DNA from: Lachnospiraceae bacterium
GTDB taxonomy: Bacteria; Bacillota; Clostridia; Lachnospirales; Lachnospiraceae
Direction: 5' to 3'
Length of the DNA: 32,772 nt
NCBI GenBank assembly: GCA_022773965.1
Contig: JALFNQ010000214.1
Location: forward strand, 1-32,772
Shown: positions 1 to 8,061 of the stretch, piece after piece
How the letters are laid out: each line of letters opens with the position of its first letter
Position numbering within the stretch: the stretch's first letter is position 1
The notes under the pieces: generated by a model
Told to the model about the DNA's origin: nothing
Databases searched by the model: none
What the model saw: the letters and a program-made list of their open reading frames with translations, nothing else
Translations under genes and position numbers: made by a program

Positions 1-1323
1 ACATGGATCGGACTTGGAAACGCTGTGATCGGTTCCCTGCTGGCATGGGTTATTTTGGGACGCCGTACGCGTGTCATGACCCAGCATCTGGATTCTGCAA
101 CCATGCCGGAGTTTTTTGGCAAGCGTTTTGACAGTCCGGCATTAAAGATCTGTGCATCTGTCATCGTATTTATTTTCCTGATTCCGTATACAGCATCTCT
201 TTACAACGGACTTTCCCGTCTGTTTGGAATGGCATTCAACATCGATTTTAAGCTGTGTATCATTATCATGGCAGTGCTTACCGGAATTTATGTCATTGCA
301 GGTGGCTACATGGCGACAGCGATCAACGATTTTATCCAGGGCTGCGTCATGCTGATCGGTATCGTGGCAGTCATCGGTGCTGTCTTAAATATGAATGGTG
401 GTCTGATGGGTGCTCTGGATGGACTGGCACGTATCGAGGATCCTGTGGTCTCAACGACACCGGGCGTATTTAATTCTTTCCTCGGACCTGATCCGATCAA
501 CCTTCTAGGTGTTGTCATCCTGACTTCACTTGGAACATGGGGACTTCCTCAGATGGTACAGAAGTTTTATGCAATTAAGAACGAGAATCAGATCCGTAAA
601 GGAGCAGTGATCTCGACATTTTTTGCATTGGTTGTATCCGGTGGATGCTATTTTCTGGGAGGATTCGGACGTTTGTTCTCTGATAAGATCGACATTGCAG
701 CGAATGGGTATGACTCTGTGATCCCTACAATGCTTTCCGGTTTGCCGGATCTTCTGATCGGACTGGTTGTGATCCTTGTCCTTTCAGCGTCCATGTCAAC
801 GCTTTCATCACTGGTTATCGCTTCCAGCTCTACGCTGACCATCGACGTGTTGAAAAACCACGTGATCAAAAAGATGGATGAGAAAAAGCAGCTGTTTTGC
901 ATCCGCGTGCTGATCGTGGTATTTATTGCGATTTCTGTAGTGATTGCGATTGTGCAGTATACAAACAATGTGACGTTTATCGCACAGCTCATGGGTGTTT
1001 CCTGGGGAGCTCTGGCAGGTGCGTTTCTTGCACCGTTCCTCTACGGATTGTACTGGAAAAAGACCACAAAGCTGTCTGTATGGGTCAGCTTTGTCTTTGG
1101 TGCAGGCATTATGGTATTGAATATGCTTGTGCGTAGTTCTTTCCCGACACTGCTGCAGTCACCGATCAACTGTGGTGCTTTTGCGATGCTCGCAGGACTT
1201 GTTATTGTGCCCGTTGTCAGCCTGATCTCACCGAAGCAGGATGAAAAGGAAGTGGACGAGATCTTCTCTTGCTACAACAAGACCACACAGGTGCGCAAGT
1301 CACAGTCACTTGGCAACGACTAG
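1..1323 (+). CDS. Sodium:solute symporter (SSS family), 5'-truncated
   Basis: An integral membrane Na+-coupled transporter of the SSS family (PutP/PanF-like). The reading frame is open from base 1, so the N-terminus lies outside the window; the GTG at 25 in the ORF track is internal. About 440 residues are visible, with at least ten hydrophobic segments separated by short loops, and a polar, charged C-terminal tail. Segments such as MPEFFGKRFDS and the helix around GGYMATAINDFIQG are typical of the proline/pantothenate branch. The substrate (proline, another amino acid, an organic acid) cannot be told from this fragment. The gene ends at TAG just before a strong bidirectional terminator, so it is the last gene of its unit. 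Family assignment is secure; substrate is open. Confidence 0.88.
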   Translation, partial: TWIGLGNAVIGSLLAWVILGRRTRVMTQHLDSATMPEFFGKRFDSPALKICASVIVFIFLIPYTASLYNGLSRLFGMAFNIDFKLCIIIMAVLTGIYVIAGGYMATAINDFIQGCVMLIGIVAVIGAVLNMNGGLMGALDGLARIEDPVVSTTPGVFNSFLGPDPINLLGVVILTSLGTWGLPQMVQKFYAIKNENQIRKGAVISTFFALVVSGGCYFLGGFGRLFSDKIDIAANGYDSVIPTMLSGLPDLLIGLVVILVLSASMSTLSSLVIASSSTLTIDVLKNHVIKKMDEKKQLFCIRVLIVVFIAISVVIAIVQYTNNVTFIAQLMGVSWGALAGAFLAPFLYGLYWKKTTKLSVWVSFVFGAGIMVLNMLVRSSFPTLLQSPINCGAFAMLAGLVIVPVVSLISPKQDEKEVDEIFSCYNKTTQVRKSQSLGND

Positions 1324-1351
1324 ACTGGTATACTATAAAATGAAACATTTT

Positions 1352-1402
1352 AAAAACACCACCCGCTATGCAGGAAAATGTGTAGCAAGGTGGTGTTTTT
1401 TT
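1352..1402. terminator. Bidirectional intrinsic terminator
   Basis: AACACCACC pairs with GGTGGTGTT around a loop of about 25 nt. There is an A-run before the left arm and a T-run after the right arm, so it can stop transcription from both sides. It separates the convergent symporter (+) and XRE regulator (-) genes. Confidence 0.85.
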
Positions 1403-1416
1403 GACCGGATACGACA

Positions 1417-1761
1417 CTATTGCTGCTTCTGCCACAGTCTGCACAATTGCGTTAATTGTTGCAGCTGGTTGGTGGCACAGCGCTTTGCCTGGGAGGAAAG
1501 TGTGCGGTACATCTCCAGCAGCACCTGTTCATCGTCAGGCAGACGGGAAGGGTGCTTTTGATTGGAAAGACCAAGCAGATAATCAGTGGAGGTATCCAGA
1601 TAACGGCTGATCTGACAGAGCAGATCAAGGCTTAGCCACCGTTTGCCGGTGAGATAATTGTTAAGAGAAGTGCGGGAGACTTGCAGTACCTCTGCAAGAG
1701 TTCTCTGGGAAATGTGTTGCTGTTTCATGAGTTCGCGGATGCGCTGAATCGTTGCTTCCAT
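1417..1761 (-). CDS. Small XRE-family HTH transcriptional regulator
   Basis: A 114-residue DNA-binding protein with a Cro/C1-type helix-turn-helix in the first 60 residues (QRTLAEVLQVSRTSLNNYL) and a helical Gln/Leu-rich tail. The ORF track starts 26 codons earlier at 1839, but I prefer the ATG at 1761. It is preceded by an AAAGGG-type ribosome site, and the HTH then begins at the usual distance from the N-terminus; the extra residues look like untranslated leader. An inverted repeat lies at 1841-1855 and may be its own operator. The gene is downstream of the SDR gene on the same strand with a 180-base gap, so it may share the SDR transcript or have its own promoter. Targets are unknown. Confidence 0.8.
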   Translation of the reverse strand: MEATIQRIRELMKQQHISQRTLAEVLQVSRTSLNNYLTGKRWLSLDLLCQISRYLDTSTDYLLGLSNQKHPSRLPDDEQVLLEMYRTLSSQAKRCATNQLQQLTQLCRLWQKQQ

Positions 1762-1840
1762 TATGCTAATGCCCTTTCGCAGCGGTTCGCGGCCGTTCTG
1801 GTCCAAAACCGCCGCGTCCTTTCTTTTTTTAAAGAGCATA

Positions 1841-1855
1841 GTTCATAATGTGAAC
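1841..1855. promoter_or_regulatory. Dyad upstream of the XRE gene, candidate operator
   Basis: GTTCA-N5-TGAAC is a perfect inverted repeat about 80 bases upstream of the preferred XRE start. Its size and symmetry fit a Cro/C1-type dimer site. Binding is inferred only. Confidence 0.4.
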
Positions 1856-1941
1856 AAAACAGGTCGAAGCCACCGCCGCCGGGCTCGGAAAACATGATTG
1901 GATGACACGAAAAAATGTTGCTAGCAGGGAATGGTCACACG

Positions 1942-2676
1942 TTATTGCCAGCCGCCATCGATCGTCAGGATCTGACCGGTCAGATAGGTCGGTGCAGAAG
2001 CTAGCTGCCAGGCGAGTGCAGCCACCTCCTGGGGTTCCCCGTAGCGTCCCATAGGGATCTCTTTTTCCAGTTCGTTGCGCTCCTCTTTATCAAAGCAATC
2101 ATTCATGCGTGTATCAATAATTCCGCAGGCGATGGCATTGACGGTGACATTGCTGGGAGCGAGCTCCTTGGCGAGAGCTTTTGTAAAGCTGTTGACACCG
2201 CCCTTGGAGGCTGAGTATGCCACCTCGCAGGAAGCGCCCACATTGCCCCACACAGAGGAAATGTTGATGATGCTGCCTGATTTGCGGCGCACCATATAGG
2301 GAATTGCTTCGTGGCAGCAGGAAAAGACACTGGTCAGATTGGTGGCGATCACACGGTTCCAGTCTTCAATGGAAAGATCGGTGAGCAGTCCGATGTGGGA
2401 AATACCTGCATTGTTGACAAGTACATCGACTCCGTCAAAGGTATCGTGTATCTGGGCGAACATATCGCATACAAAAGAGTGGTCACTGATGTCACCGGGA
2501 ATGGCCAGCGTCTGTACCCCGCAGGTGCGGCTGAGCCTGTCTGCGTAGTCCTGCAGAAGTTCAATGTCATTTTTGCAATTTAATACGAGAGAGAAGCCTT
2601 CTGAGGCGAAACGAGCGGCAATCGCCTTTCCGATGCCATGGGAGGCACCAGTGATCAATATCGTTTTTGATTTCAT
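1942..2676 (-). CDS. ymfI: SDR oxidoreductase, YmfI-like EF-P 5-aminopentanone reductase
   Basis: A 244-residue classical short-chain dehydrogenase. The NAD(P)-binding TGASHGIG is at residues 9-16, NNAG at 88-91, the catalytic Ser in ISS at 140-141, and YSASK gives Tyr154 and Lys158. FabG and YmfI share this fold. I prefer YmfI because several stretches match what I recall of Bacillus subtilis YmfI: SHIGLLTDL, WGNVGASCEV, the AKELAPS segment and the LTGQIL-x-x-DGGW tail. YmfI reduces the 5-aminopentanonyl group on elongation factor P. No efp gene is visible nearby, so context does not confirm this. AGGAGAA precedes the ATG at good spacing. The alternative is a generic FabG-type 3-oxoacyl-ACP reductase. 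Confidence 0.68.
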   Translation of the reverse strand: MKSKTILITGASHGIGKAIAARFASEGFSLVLNCKNDIELLQDYADRLSRTCGVQTLAIPGDISDHSFVCDMFAQIHDTFDGVDVLVNNAGISHIGLLTDLSIEDWNRVIATNLTSVFSCCHEAIPYMVRRKSGSIINISSVWGNVGASCEVAYSASKGGVNSFTKALAKELAPSNVTVNAIACGIIDTRMNDCFDKEERNELEKEIPMGRYGEPQEVAALAWQLASAPTYLTGQILTIDGGWQ

Positions 2677-2693
2677 GATTTTCTCCTAAAGTT

Positions 2694-2721
2694 TATATAT
2701 TTTTTATATATTTTATATCAA
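2694..2721 (-). promoter_or_regulatory. Possible promoter of the SDR gene
   Basis: On the minus strand TTGATA and TATATA are separated by 16 bases in a very AT-rich stretch. The implied start would leave a very short leader, so this is a weak call. Confidence 0.25.
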
Positions 2722-2732
2722 AAAGACTAGTT

Positions 2733-2761
2733 TTGAAAGAGATTATTTGGTAAAATTATAT
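2733..2761 (+). promoter_or_regulatory. SigA-type promoter of hpf
   Basis: TTGAAA-N17-TTATAT lies about 110 bases upstream of the hpf start. It gives a leader of roughly 100 nt, which contains the octamer TTTGCATC also found in the veg and P60 leaders. Confidence 0.6.
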
Positions 2762-2870
2762 TACTACAAGTGAAGTGAGTCAATAGCTGTGCAGGATTGA
2801 TTTGCATCGCAGGTAGATCATGGCAGAGCACGTCATGATGTAAAATAAATCTCAAAGGAGATGGTCATTT

Positions 2871-3398
2871 ATGAGAATAACAATTAGTGGAAAAAACATC
2901 AATGTGACAGAGGGACTTCGCGCTGCAGTAGAAGACAAGCTCGCAAAGCTGGAAAAGTATTTTACTCCGGAGACTGTATGTAACGTGACACTCAGCGTAG
3001 AAAAGGATCGACAGAAAATGGAGGTCACGATTCCTATGAAGGGTCATATCATCCGTGCCGAGCAGCAGAGTGATGATATGTATGTGACGATCGACCTTGT
3101 TGTGGATGTCATCGAGGCACAGTTGAAAAAATATCGCAAAAAATTGATCAACAAGCAGCAGAATACCGACAGTCTTCGTAAGGAATTTGTAGAGGAAGAA
3201 GTAGCGGACGAGGAGGAGATTCGGATCGTTCGTGCAAAGAAGTTTGGTATGAAGCCCATGTTTCCGGAGGACGCATGTGTGCAGATGGAGCTTCTGGGAC
3301 ATAATTTCTTTGTATTCAGCAATGCAGAGACAGGAGAGGTTAATGTGGTTTACAGACGTAAGGATAAGAGCTACGGTCTGATCGAACCGGAATTTTAA
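2871..3398 (+). CDS. hpf: Ribosome hibernation-promoting factor, long form
   Basis: This 175-residue cytoplasmic protein binds the 30S decoding region and drives dimerisation of idle ribosomes into 100S particles. The N-terminal HPF/YfiA domain (about residues 1-105) opens with MRITISGKNINVTEGL. After a charged linker (EEEVADEEEIRIVR) comes the C-terminal dimerisation domain, with the typical KPMFPEDACVQMELLGHNFFVF and VVYRRKDKSYGLIEPEF signatures. The length is normal for the long form of Firmicutes, which needs no separate RMF. An AAAGGAG site precedes the ATG. The gene is monocistronic by spacing, with about 200 bases before the next gene. In related bacteria hpf is induced in stationary phase or stress; nothing here shows that directly. 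Confidence 0.96.
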   Translation: MRITISGKNINVTEGLRAAVEDKLAKLEKYFTPETVCNVTLSVEKDRQKMEVTIPMKGHIIRAEQQSDDMYVTIDLVVDVIEAQLKKYRKKLINKQQNTDSLRKEFVEEEVADEEEIRIVRAKKFGMKPMFPEDACVQMELLGHNFFVFSNAETGEVNVVYRRKDKSYGLIEPEF

Positions 3399-3484
3399 GC
3401 TGTGAAGTGATCGTTGCGCTCACAGGAGCAAAGAATTGTGTGCAGTTCACATAATTTTGTCGAGAACAGTCGAAAATAAAAATG

Positions 3485-3545
3485 TTTTCATTTTGAAAAT
3501 TTTTGGCAAAAATGGTTGAAAAAGTACACAAATTGAAAATATTCT
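3485..3545 (+). promoter_or_regulatory. AT-rich control region upstream of the RRNPP-like regulator
   Basis: Three direct copies of TTGAAAA (3493, 3516, 3533) and two overlapping inverted repeats (TTTTCA-TTT-TGAAAA at 3485-3499; ATTTTTG-G-CAAAAAT at 3499-3513) precede the gene. One copy could be a -35 (TTGAAA 3516-3521) with TATTCT 18 bases on. The remainder of 3399-3597 shows no gene and no convincing T-tailed terminator for hpf. Confidence 0.4.
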
Positions 3546-3603
3546 CCCTGTATGGTGCTGGCTATACTGGTTACATTACATACATCTGGGGGAGGATATG
3601 AAC

Positions 3604-4497
3604 ATGGTATATTATAGATTGGGCGATGTGATCAGAGAATTGCGTGATCGGTTGCACATGACACAGGAGGAACTGGCGTCAGGTATATGCTCCGTCAGTT
3701 CCATTGCAAAGATTGAAAAGGGCAGACAGATGCCTTCAGGTCATGTTGCGGAAGCAATCTTCCGCAGGCTGAAGGATTCTGGCTGCTTTTTTACTGGATT
3801 TGCACTGACGGAGGAGCTTCTGGCGATGAAGAGTTGGGAACGTGTGCTGACGCTGGCGAAAGAAAATAGAACGAGCGGTTCCCTGTTTGAGGAGCAGTTT
3901 TATGCATATGTACGTGTGTCAGAACGTATGGGGAACGGTACGGATCACGCGGTATTACTGCTGGAGCTGATGGAGATACTGGTAATGTCCATGCCGTTAG
4001 AGGAATTGTATAATGAAACTGCCAGACGCCGGACGTACACTTATCTGGAACTGTATATTTTGAACAGCATAGCTACCCAGTTCTATTATATGGAGAGCTT
4101 TGAATCTGCGAACCGGATCTTAGAGCGCGTGTATGAATATCTGCAGGAGTGGCATGTGGGTGGTGAGATGGCTCGTTATCTTTTGCCGGTTGTCTGTAAC
4201 AATCTGGCAGTAGTGAAGATGAGCAGTGGGCTGATTTATCCGGCGCGCCTCCTTTGCGATACAGGAATCAACTGCTGTCTGAATACCGGGCTGTTAGTGC
4301 CGCTGCCGGCATTGTATGGCAATCTCAGCAATGTGCTTTTTGAATTGAGGGAGACGGCAGCGGCCCAAAAGGCATATTCCCGGATGAATGTGCTGCGCGG
4401 GATGCTGACAGAATGCGAAGAGGCGGAAGGACCAGTGGAGCTGGAGCTTTTAAAGAATAACCTGTTGCGGTTTACAGGGTTACATTTCAAACCGTAG
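3604..4497 (+). CDS. XRE-type regulator with TPR-like C-terminal domain (RRNPP-like)
   Basis: A cytoplasmic regulator of about 297 residues. The N-terminal HTH (first 60 residues; MTQEELASGICSVSSIAKIE) is of the XRE type. The rest is all-helical, with repeated aromatic and leucine positions expected of TPR-like helix pairs. This HTH plus TPR layout and length match the Rgg/PlcR/ComR group, which often bind short peptides. Start choice: GGAGG ends only two bases before the ATG at 3598 but eight before the ATG at 3604, so I use 3604. A 23-codon ORF with its own ribosome site lies downstream (4630-4701), which is worth noting because RRNPP regulators often sit beside a peptide gene. Ligand and targets are unknown. 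Confidence 0.78.
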   Translation: MVYYRLGDVIRELRDRLHMTQEELASGICSVSSIAKIEKGRQMPSGHVAEAIFRRLKDSGCFFTGFALTEELLAMKSWERVLTLAKENRTSGSLFEEQFYAYVRVSERMGNGTDHAVLLLELMEILVMSMPLEELYNETARRRTYTYLELYILNSIATQFYYMESFESANRILERVYEYLQEWHVGGEMARYLLPVVCNNLAVVKMSSGLIYPARLLCDTGINCCLNTGLLVPLPALYGNLSNVLFELRETAAAQKAYSRMNVLRGMLTECEEAEGPVELELLKNNLLRFTGLHFKP

Positions 4498-4585
4498 CAG
4501 GCTTTTTTCGCAGGCGGCGTGCCAAAGACGTACATGAGCCATGAATTTGGCGCTGCCGCGTTCCGGTAACGTGGCAGAAAAAGAC

Positions 4586-4614
4586 TTGTCATCCATTACC
4601 AAAAGGAGTAGGAT
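4586..4614 (+). promoter_or_regulatory. Possible promoter of the ddl-murF operon
   Basis: TTGTCA-N17-TAGGAT, spaced correctly but with a weak -10. Transcripts from it would start near 4621, just after the AGGAG used by the small ORF at 4630, so if it is real that ORF would be poorly translated from this transcript. Confidence 0.3.
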
Positions 4615-4629
4615 AGGAGAAAGAAAAAA

Positions 4630-4701
4630 ATGCATATACTTTTAAGAAATAGAAGCGCTGTTGTGGCTGGATATGATGAAACAGCCGGAACAGGCAGATA
4701 G
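4630..4701 (+). CDS. Possible 23-residue small ORF upstream of ddl
   Basis: Too short for the ORF track. The ATG at 4630 is preceded by AGGAG at 4615-4619 (10 bases) and encodes a peptide beginning MHILLRNRSAVVAGYDE. Its TAG stop is part of the TAGGAG ribosome site of ddl, so translation of the two could be coupled. The peptide is not a clear signal peptide: a short hydrophobic start, basic residues, then a polar tail. It could be a leader peptide, a peptide partner of the RRNPP-like regulator just upstream, or chance. Support is limited to the ribosome site, position and coupling geometry. Confidence 0.3.
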   Translation: MHILLRNRSAVVAGYDETAGTGR

Positions 4702-4710
4702 GAGAAAAAT

Positions 4711-5754
4711 ATGAATATCGTAGTTTTAGCAGGCGGACTGAGTCCGGAGAGGGATGTATCACTTGTAACGGGAAGCAATGTGTGTAAGGCTTTGAGAGAG
4801 AACGGTCATAAAGTGATCCTGATGGATGTTTTTATGGGGCGTGAGGGAAATGACGTGGAACACTGGTTTGAACGATCAGAGGAGGTCAGTGTGACGGTGA
4901 GTGGTATCGCAGAGACAGTACCGGATCTGGCAGCAGTCAAGGCGTCCCGGGCAGACCAGTCAGACTGTTTTTTTGGGCCGAACGTGATCGCATTGTGTCA
5001 GATGGCAGATATTGTATTTATGGCACTGCACGGAGAAAATGGGGAAAATGGAAAAATTCAGGCAGCCTTTGACCTGTTTGGTATCCGGTATACAGGTTCT
5101 GATTATTTGTCCAGCGCGATCGCGATGAATAAGGAATTGACAAAAAAAGTGCTGGCAGCAGGCGGTGTACCTGTACCCCGTGGATTTTCAGTGAAAAAAG
5201 GTGTGGAGACTGCCAAGCAGCCGGGCTTCCCGTGCGTGGTAAAGCCCTGCTGTGGCGGATCCAGTATCGGAGTGTCGATCGTCAATGATCAAAAGGAATA
5301 TGAGCAGGCACTGGAAGAGGCATTTCGCTGGGAGGAAGAAGTGGTTGTCGAGCAGTATATTCAGGGAAGAGAGTTTTCGATCTGCGTAATTGACGGTAAA
5401 GCATTGCCGATCATTGAGATCGCACCGATCAGTGGATTTTATGATTACAAAAACAAATATCAGGCAGGCAGCACGATAGAGACATGTCCGGCGATGCTTC
5501 CCGAGGTACAGACAAAGGAAATGCAAGGCTACGCAGAGCTGGCGGCAAAGGTGATCGGTCTGGACACCTATTCCCGTATGGATTTCCTGATGGATGATGA
5601 TGGACGTATGTATTGTCTGGAAGCAAATACGCTGCCCGGCATGACACCTACCAGCCTGATCCCGCAGGAGGCGGCAGCGATGGGTGTGAGTTATCATGAG
5701 CTGTGCGAGCAGCTGATTCAGATATCTTTAAAGAAAATGGAGAAATGTTCATGA
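4711..5754 (+). CDS. ddl: D-alanine--D-alanine ligase
   Basis: This enzyme joins two D-alanines using ATP, giving the dipeptide that ends the peptidoglycan stem. The protein has 347 residues, normal for Ddl. The N-terminal domain has the LAGGLSPERDVS loop and ALHGENGENG. The ATP-grasp core has VVKPCCGGSSIGVS, a VVEQYIQGREFS segment and the C-terminal metal/substrate loop EANTLPGMTPTS. TAGGAG precedes the ATG by six bases. The stop overlaps the murF start as ATGA, so the enzyme that makes D-Ala-D-Ala and the one that uses it are translationally coupled. It looks like an ordinary vancomycin-sensitive Ddl rather than a D-Ala-D-Lac ligase, though specificity is not proven from motifs alone. Confidence 0.96.
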   Translation: MNIVVLAGGLSPERDVSLVTGSNVCKALRENGHKVILMDVFMGREGNDVEHWFERSEEVSVTVSGIAETVPDLAAVKASRADQSDCFFGPNVIALCQMADIVFMALHGENGENGKIQAAFDLFGIRYTGSDYLSSAIAMNKELTKKVLAAGGVPVPRGFSVKKGVETAKQPGFPCVVKPCCGGSSIGVSIVNDQKEYEQALEEAFRWEEEVVVEQYIQGREFSICVIDGKALPIIEIAPISGFYDYKNKYQAGSTIETCPAMLPEVQTKEMQGYAELAAKVIGLDTYSRMDFLMDDDGRMYCLEANTLPGMTPTSLIPQEAAAMGVSYHELCEQLIQISLKKMEKCS

Positions 5755-7169
5755 AAGGTATGACATTAGAGCGTATGGAACAGGCATGCCATGCGCGTTT
5801 GTGTGGTGCCCCGGCAGATCAAAAGACGATCGGGCAGGCAGAGGCGGCTGGTATCGTCATTGACAGCCGTCAGGTGAAGGAAGGATTTGTCTTTGTGGCA
5901 TTGCCGGGAGAGCGCGTGGATGGTCATGATTTTATCCCGCAGGTATTTGCAAAGGGTGCCTTTGCGGTGGTGTGTGAGCGTGAGCCGGAGCAGGCAGAGG
6001 GCGTATGTCTGCTGGTGGATTCCTCAAAAGAAGCGCTCAAACAGCTGGCTGTGCTCTATCTCGATGAGCTGGATATTCCGGTGGTCGGCATAACGGGAAG
6101 CGTTGGCAAGACCAGCACCAAGGAAATGATCGCATCGGTATTATCGCAGAAATACCTCGTACATAAGACCGCAGGTAATTTTAATAATGAGATTGGTCTG
6201 CCACTCACCGTTTTTGGCTTGCGGCAGGAGCATGAGGTTGCGGTACTTGAGATGGGTATCTCTGATTTTGGCGAGATGAGCCGTCTGGCAGCAGTCGCGA
6301 GACCCAGAGTGTCTGTGATCACGAATATCGGTATCTGCCATCTGGAAAATCTGGGCACGAGAGACGGCATTTTAAAGGCAAAAACAGAGGTATTTGATTA
6401 TTTGAGGGACAATGCCACTGTAGTATTGAACGGCGATGACGACAAATTGTGCACGGTGGCAAAGGTGCAGGGAAAAGCACCGGTATTTTATGGCATGGGT
6501 GAGACCAGGCCGGATGGTGCTGCTTATGACAAAAAAGCGATTTTTGCGGATGCAGTTGAAAACAGGGGCCTTAGGGGAATTGATTTTGATCTGCATATGC
6601 CGCAGAGTACTCATCGTGTGCATGTGGCAATACCGGGAGCGCATAACGTGTACAATGCAATGGCAGCAGCGGCAGTCGGTCTGGCGATGGGACTGTCTGA
6701 GGCAGAGATCTGTGCAGGCATCGAGGCGGCGCGCACGATCGGCGGGCGCACCAACCTGATCGAAGCCGGTGGCTATCTTGTCATTGATGACTGCTATAAT
6801 GCAAACCCGGTATCGATGAAGGCTGCTCTGGATGTGCTGGCACAGGGGGAAGGACGTACCATCGCTGTGCTGGGCGATATGGGTGAGTTGGGAGCAGATG
6901 AAAAGCAGCTGCACTATGAGGTGGGAGTTTATGTGGCTAAAAAGCAGATCGACTGGTTGTTTGCGGCAGGTGAGCTCTCCCGGGAGCTGGTGCGCGGTGT
7001 CTGTGAATATCCTGATTTTACGACACAGTATGACTATTTTGGTACTGATGTGGAGACGTTGTGCGCGCGGGTGTGTGAATTTGCGCAGCCGGGTGATACA
7101 ATACTCGTAAAGGCATCACACTTTATGGACTATCCGAGGATCGTGAAGGCACTGACGGAAGAAAAATAA
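5751..7169 (+). CDS. murF: UDP-N-acetylmuramoyl-tripeptide--D-alanyl-D-alanine ligase
   Basis: This enzyme adds D-Ala-D-Ala to the UDP-MurNAc-tripeptide, the last cytoplasmic step of precursor synthesis. The protein has 472 residues. An N-terminal substrate domain (IVIDSRQVKEGFVFVAL) is followed by the Mur-ligase P-loop GITGSVGKTSTKEM near residue 113, the core motif NEIGLPLTVF and the C-terminal domain with DDCYNANPVSMKAAL. The track's GTG start at 5703 lies deep inside ddl; I choose ATG 5751, eight bases after GGAG. This also gives the ATGA overlap with the ddl stop. A strong terminator follows directly, so ddl-murF ends here. Confidence 0.96.
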   Translation: MKGMTLERMEQACHARLCGAPADQKTIGQAEAAGIVIDSRQVKEGFVFVALPGERVDGHDFIPQVFAKGAFAVVCEREPEQAEGVCLLVDSSKEALKQLAVLYLDELDIPVVGITGSVGKTSTKEMIASVLSQKYLVHKTAGNFNNEIGLPLTVFGLRQEHEVAVLEMGISDFGEMSRLAAVARPRVSVITNIGICHLENLGTRDGILKAKTEVFDYLRDNATVVLNGDDDKLCTVAKVQGKAPVFYGMGETRPDGAAYDKKAIFADAVENRGLRGIDFDLHMPQSTHRVHVAIPGAHNVYNAMAAAAVGLAMGLSEAEICAGIEAARTIGGRTNLIEAGGYLVIDDCYNANPVSMKAALDVLAQGEGRTIAVLGDMGELGADEKQLHYEVGVYVAKKQIDWLFAAGELSRELVRGVCEYPDFTTQYDYFGTDVETLCARVCEFAQPGDTILVKASHFMDYPRIVKALTEEK

Positions 7170-7181
7170 ATAACAAAAAAT

Positions 7182-7266
7182 AAAAGAGAAGCGATCCCGC
7201 TACTCGATTGCCCTTTCACTCGTCAGGCTCGTACGGGCAAATGGTATCGGGATATCGCTTCTCTTT
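7182..7266. terminator. Large nested bidirectional terminator after murF
   Basis: AAAAGAGAAGCGAT plus CCCG pair with CGGG and ATCGCTTCTCTTTT (2-nt bulge), closing on a second stem TTGCCC/GGGCAA. A-runs on the left and T-runs on the right serve both the murF (+) and plsC (-) transcripts. Confidence 0.85.
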
Positions 7267-7288
7267 TTGTCTGCAATTTTTCTATCTA

Positions 7289-8032
7289 TTACATCTCTTT
7301 ATGCTTTTTCAACATCTGTGCAATCTCGGTCTGGCAATAATTTCCAAGCTTCTTTTTCTCTTCTTTGGAAAGTGTGTTCACATCAATGGGTGCACCGTAT
7401 TCCAGAATGACACGCGATCTGCGGATATAGGGAATGTGCTTTTCAAAAATATCGGCAGAGCCGGTCATCGCCATGGGAACGATCTTGCAGCCGGTTTTTT
7501 CAGCAATCTTTAAGCTGCCTTCCTTAAAGGGAAGCATCTCCAGCTCGTCGGCACCCTTACCTCTGGTGCCTTCCGGATAGATACACATGGAAATTCCGTT
7601 TTTTACATTTTCAATGCCGGCAAGGATCGTCTTTAAGCTCTCTTTGATATCATCACGATTGATAAACAGGCAGTTGAGCCTTTTCATCCACGTGGAGAGC
7701 AGCGGGATCTGCAACATGCTGTCCTTGGCGATATATCCGGTCAGACGCGGACAGCGCGCATAGGAGATCACGATGTCAAAATAACTGCGGTGGTTGCCGA
7801 TGTAGAGAACCGGTTCATCCGTGGGAACCTGTTCCTCGCCGATCACCGTCAGCTTTACGCCTGAGATCGCGCAAATGCACCGGAATGCCCATTGCACAAG
7901 ACGCAGCTGGGCAAGGGCAGCGGATGCCTTCCATTTTTCATTTTTGGAGATCAGCCAGAAAATGCCGAGAACGGGAATTCCCAGGATCAGATACAAAAAT
8001 ACAAACAATACTACAAAAAATGTACGAATCAT
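7289..8032 (-). CDS. plsC: 1-acyl-sn-glycerol-3-phosphate acyltransferase
   Basis: A membrane-bound enzyme of 247 residues that acylates lysophosphatidic acid to phosphatidic acid in phospholipid synthesis. It has one N-terminal transmembrane helix (about residues 4-30). The acyltransferase motif NHRSYFD is at 80-86 (HX4D catalytic pair), a substrate-binding INRDD is near 125, and YPEGTR is at about 152-157, followed by a proline motif (IVPMAMTG). A GAGG site precedes the ATG. The gene stands alone on the minus strand between the murF terminator and a promoter at 8062-8091. Other LPLAT-family acyltransferases share these motifs, so acceptor specificity is inferred. Confidence 0.92.
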   Translation of the reverse strand: MIRTFFVVLFVFLYLILGIPVLGIFWLISKNEKWKASAALAQLRLVQWAFRCICAISGVKLTVIGEEQVPTDEPVLYIGNHRSYFDIVISYARCPRLTGYIAKDSMLQIPLLSTWMKRLNCLFINRDDIKESLKTILAGIENVKNGISMCIYPEGTRGKGADELEMLPFKEGSLKIAEKTGCKIVPMAMTGSADIFEKHIPYIRRSRVILEYGAPIDVNTLSKEEKKKLGNYCQTEIAQMLKKHKEM

Positions 8033-8061
8033 AATTTATAACCTCACATATATATTAAAAA

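Noticed and set aside
1241-1561. 106-codon plus-strand ORF across the symporter end and terminator
   Set aside because: Runs through a terminator and antisense to the XRE gene; no ribosome site.
2796-2830. Third copy of the TTTGCATC leader element before hpf
   Set aside because: Only 8 bases match and the frame lacks a good start; not counted with the veg and P60 copies.
7182-7266. Large palindrome as a possible MITE or transposon remnant
   Set aside because: Single copy in the window, no target duplication seen, and the A-run/T-run ends fit a bidirectional terminator.
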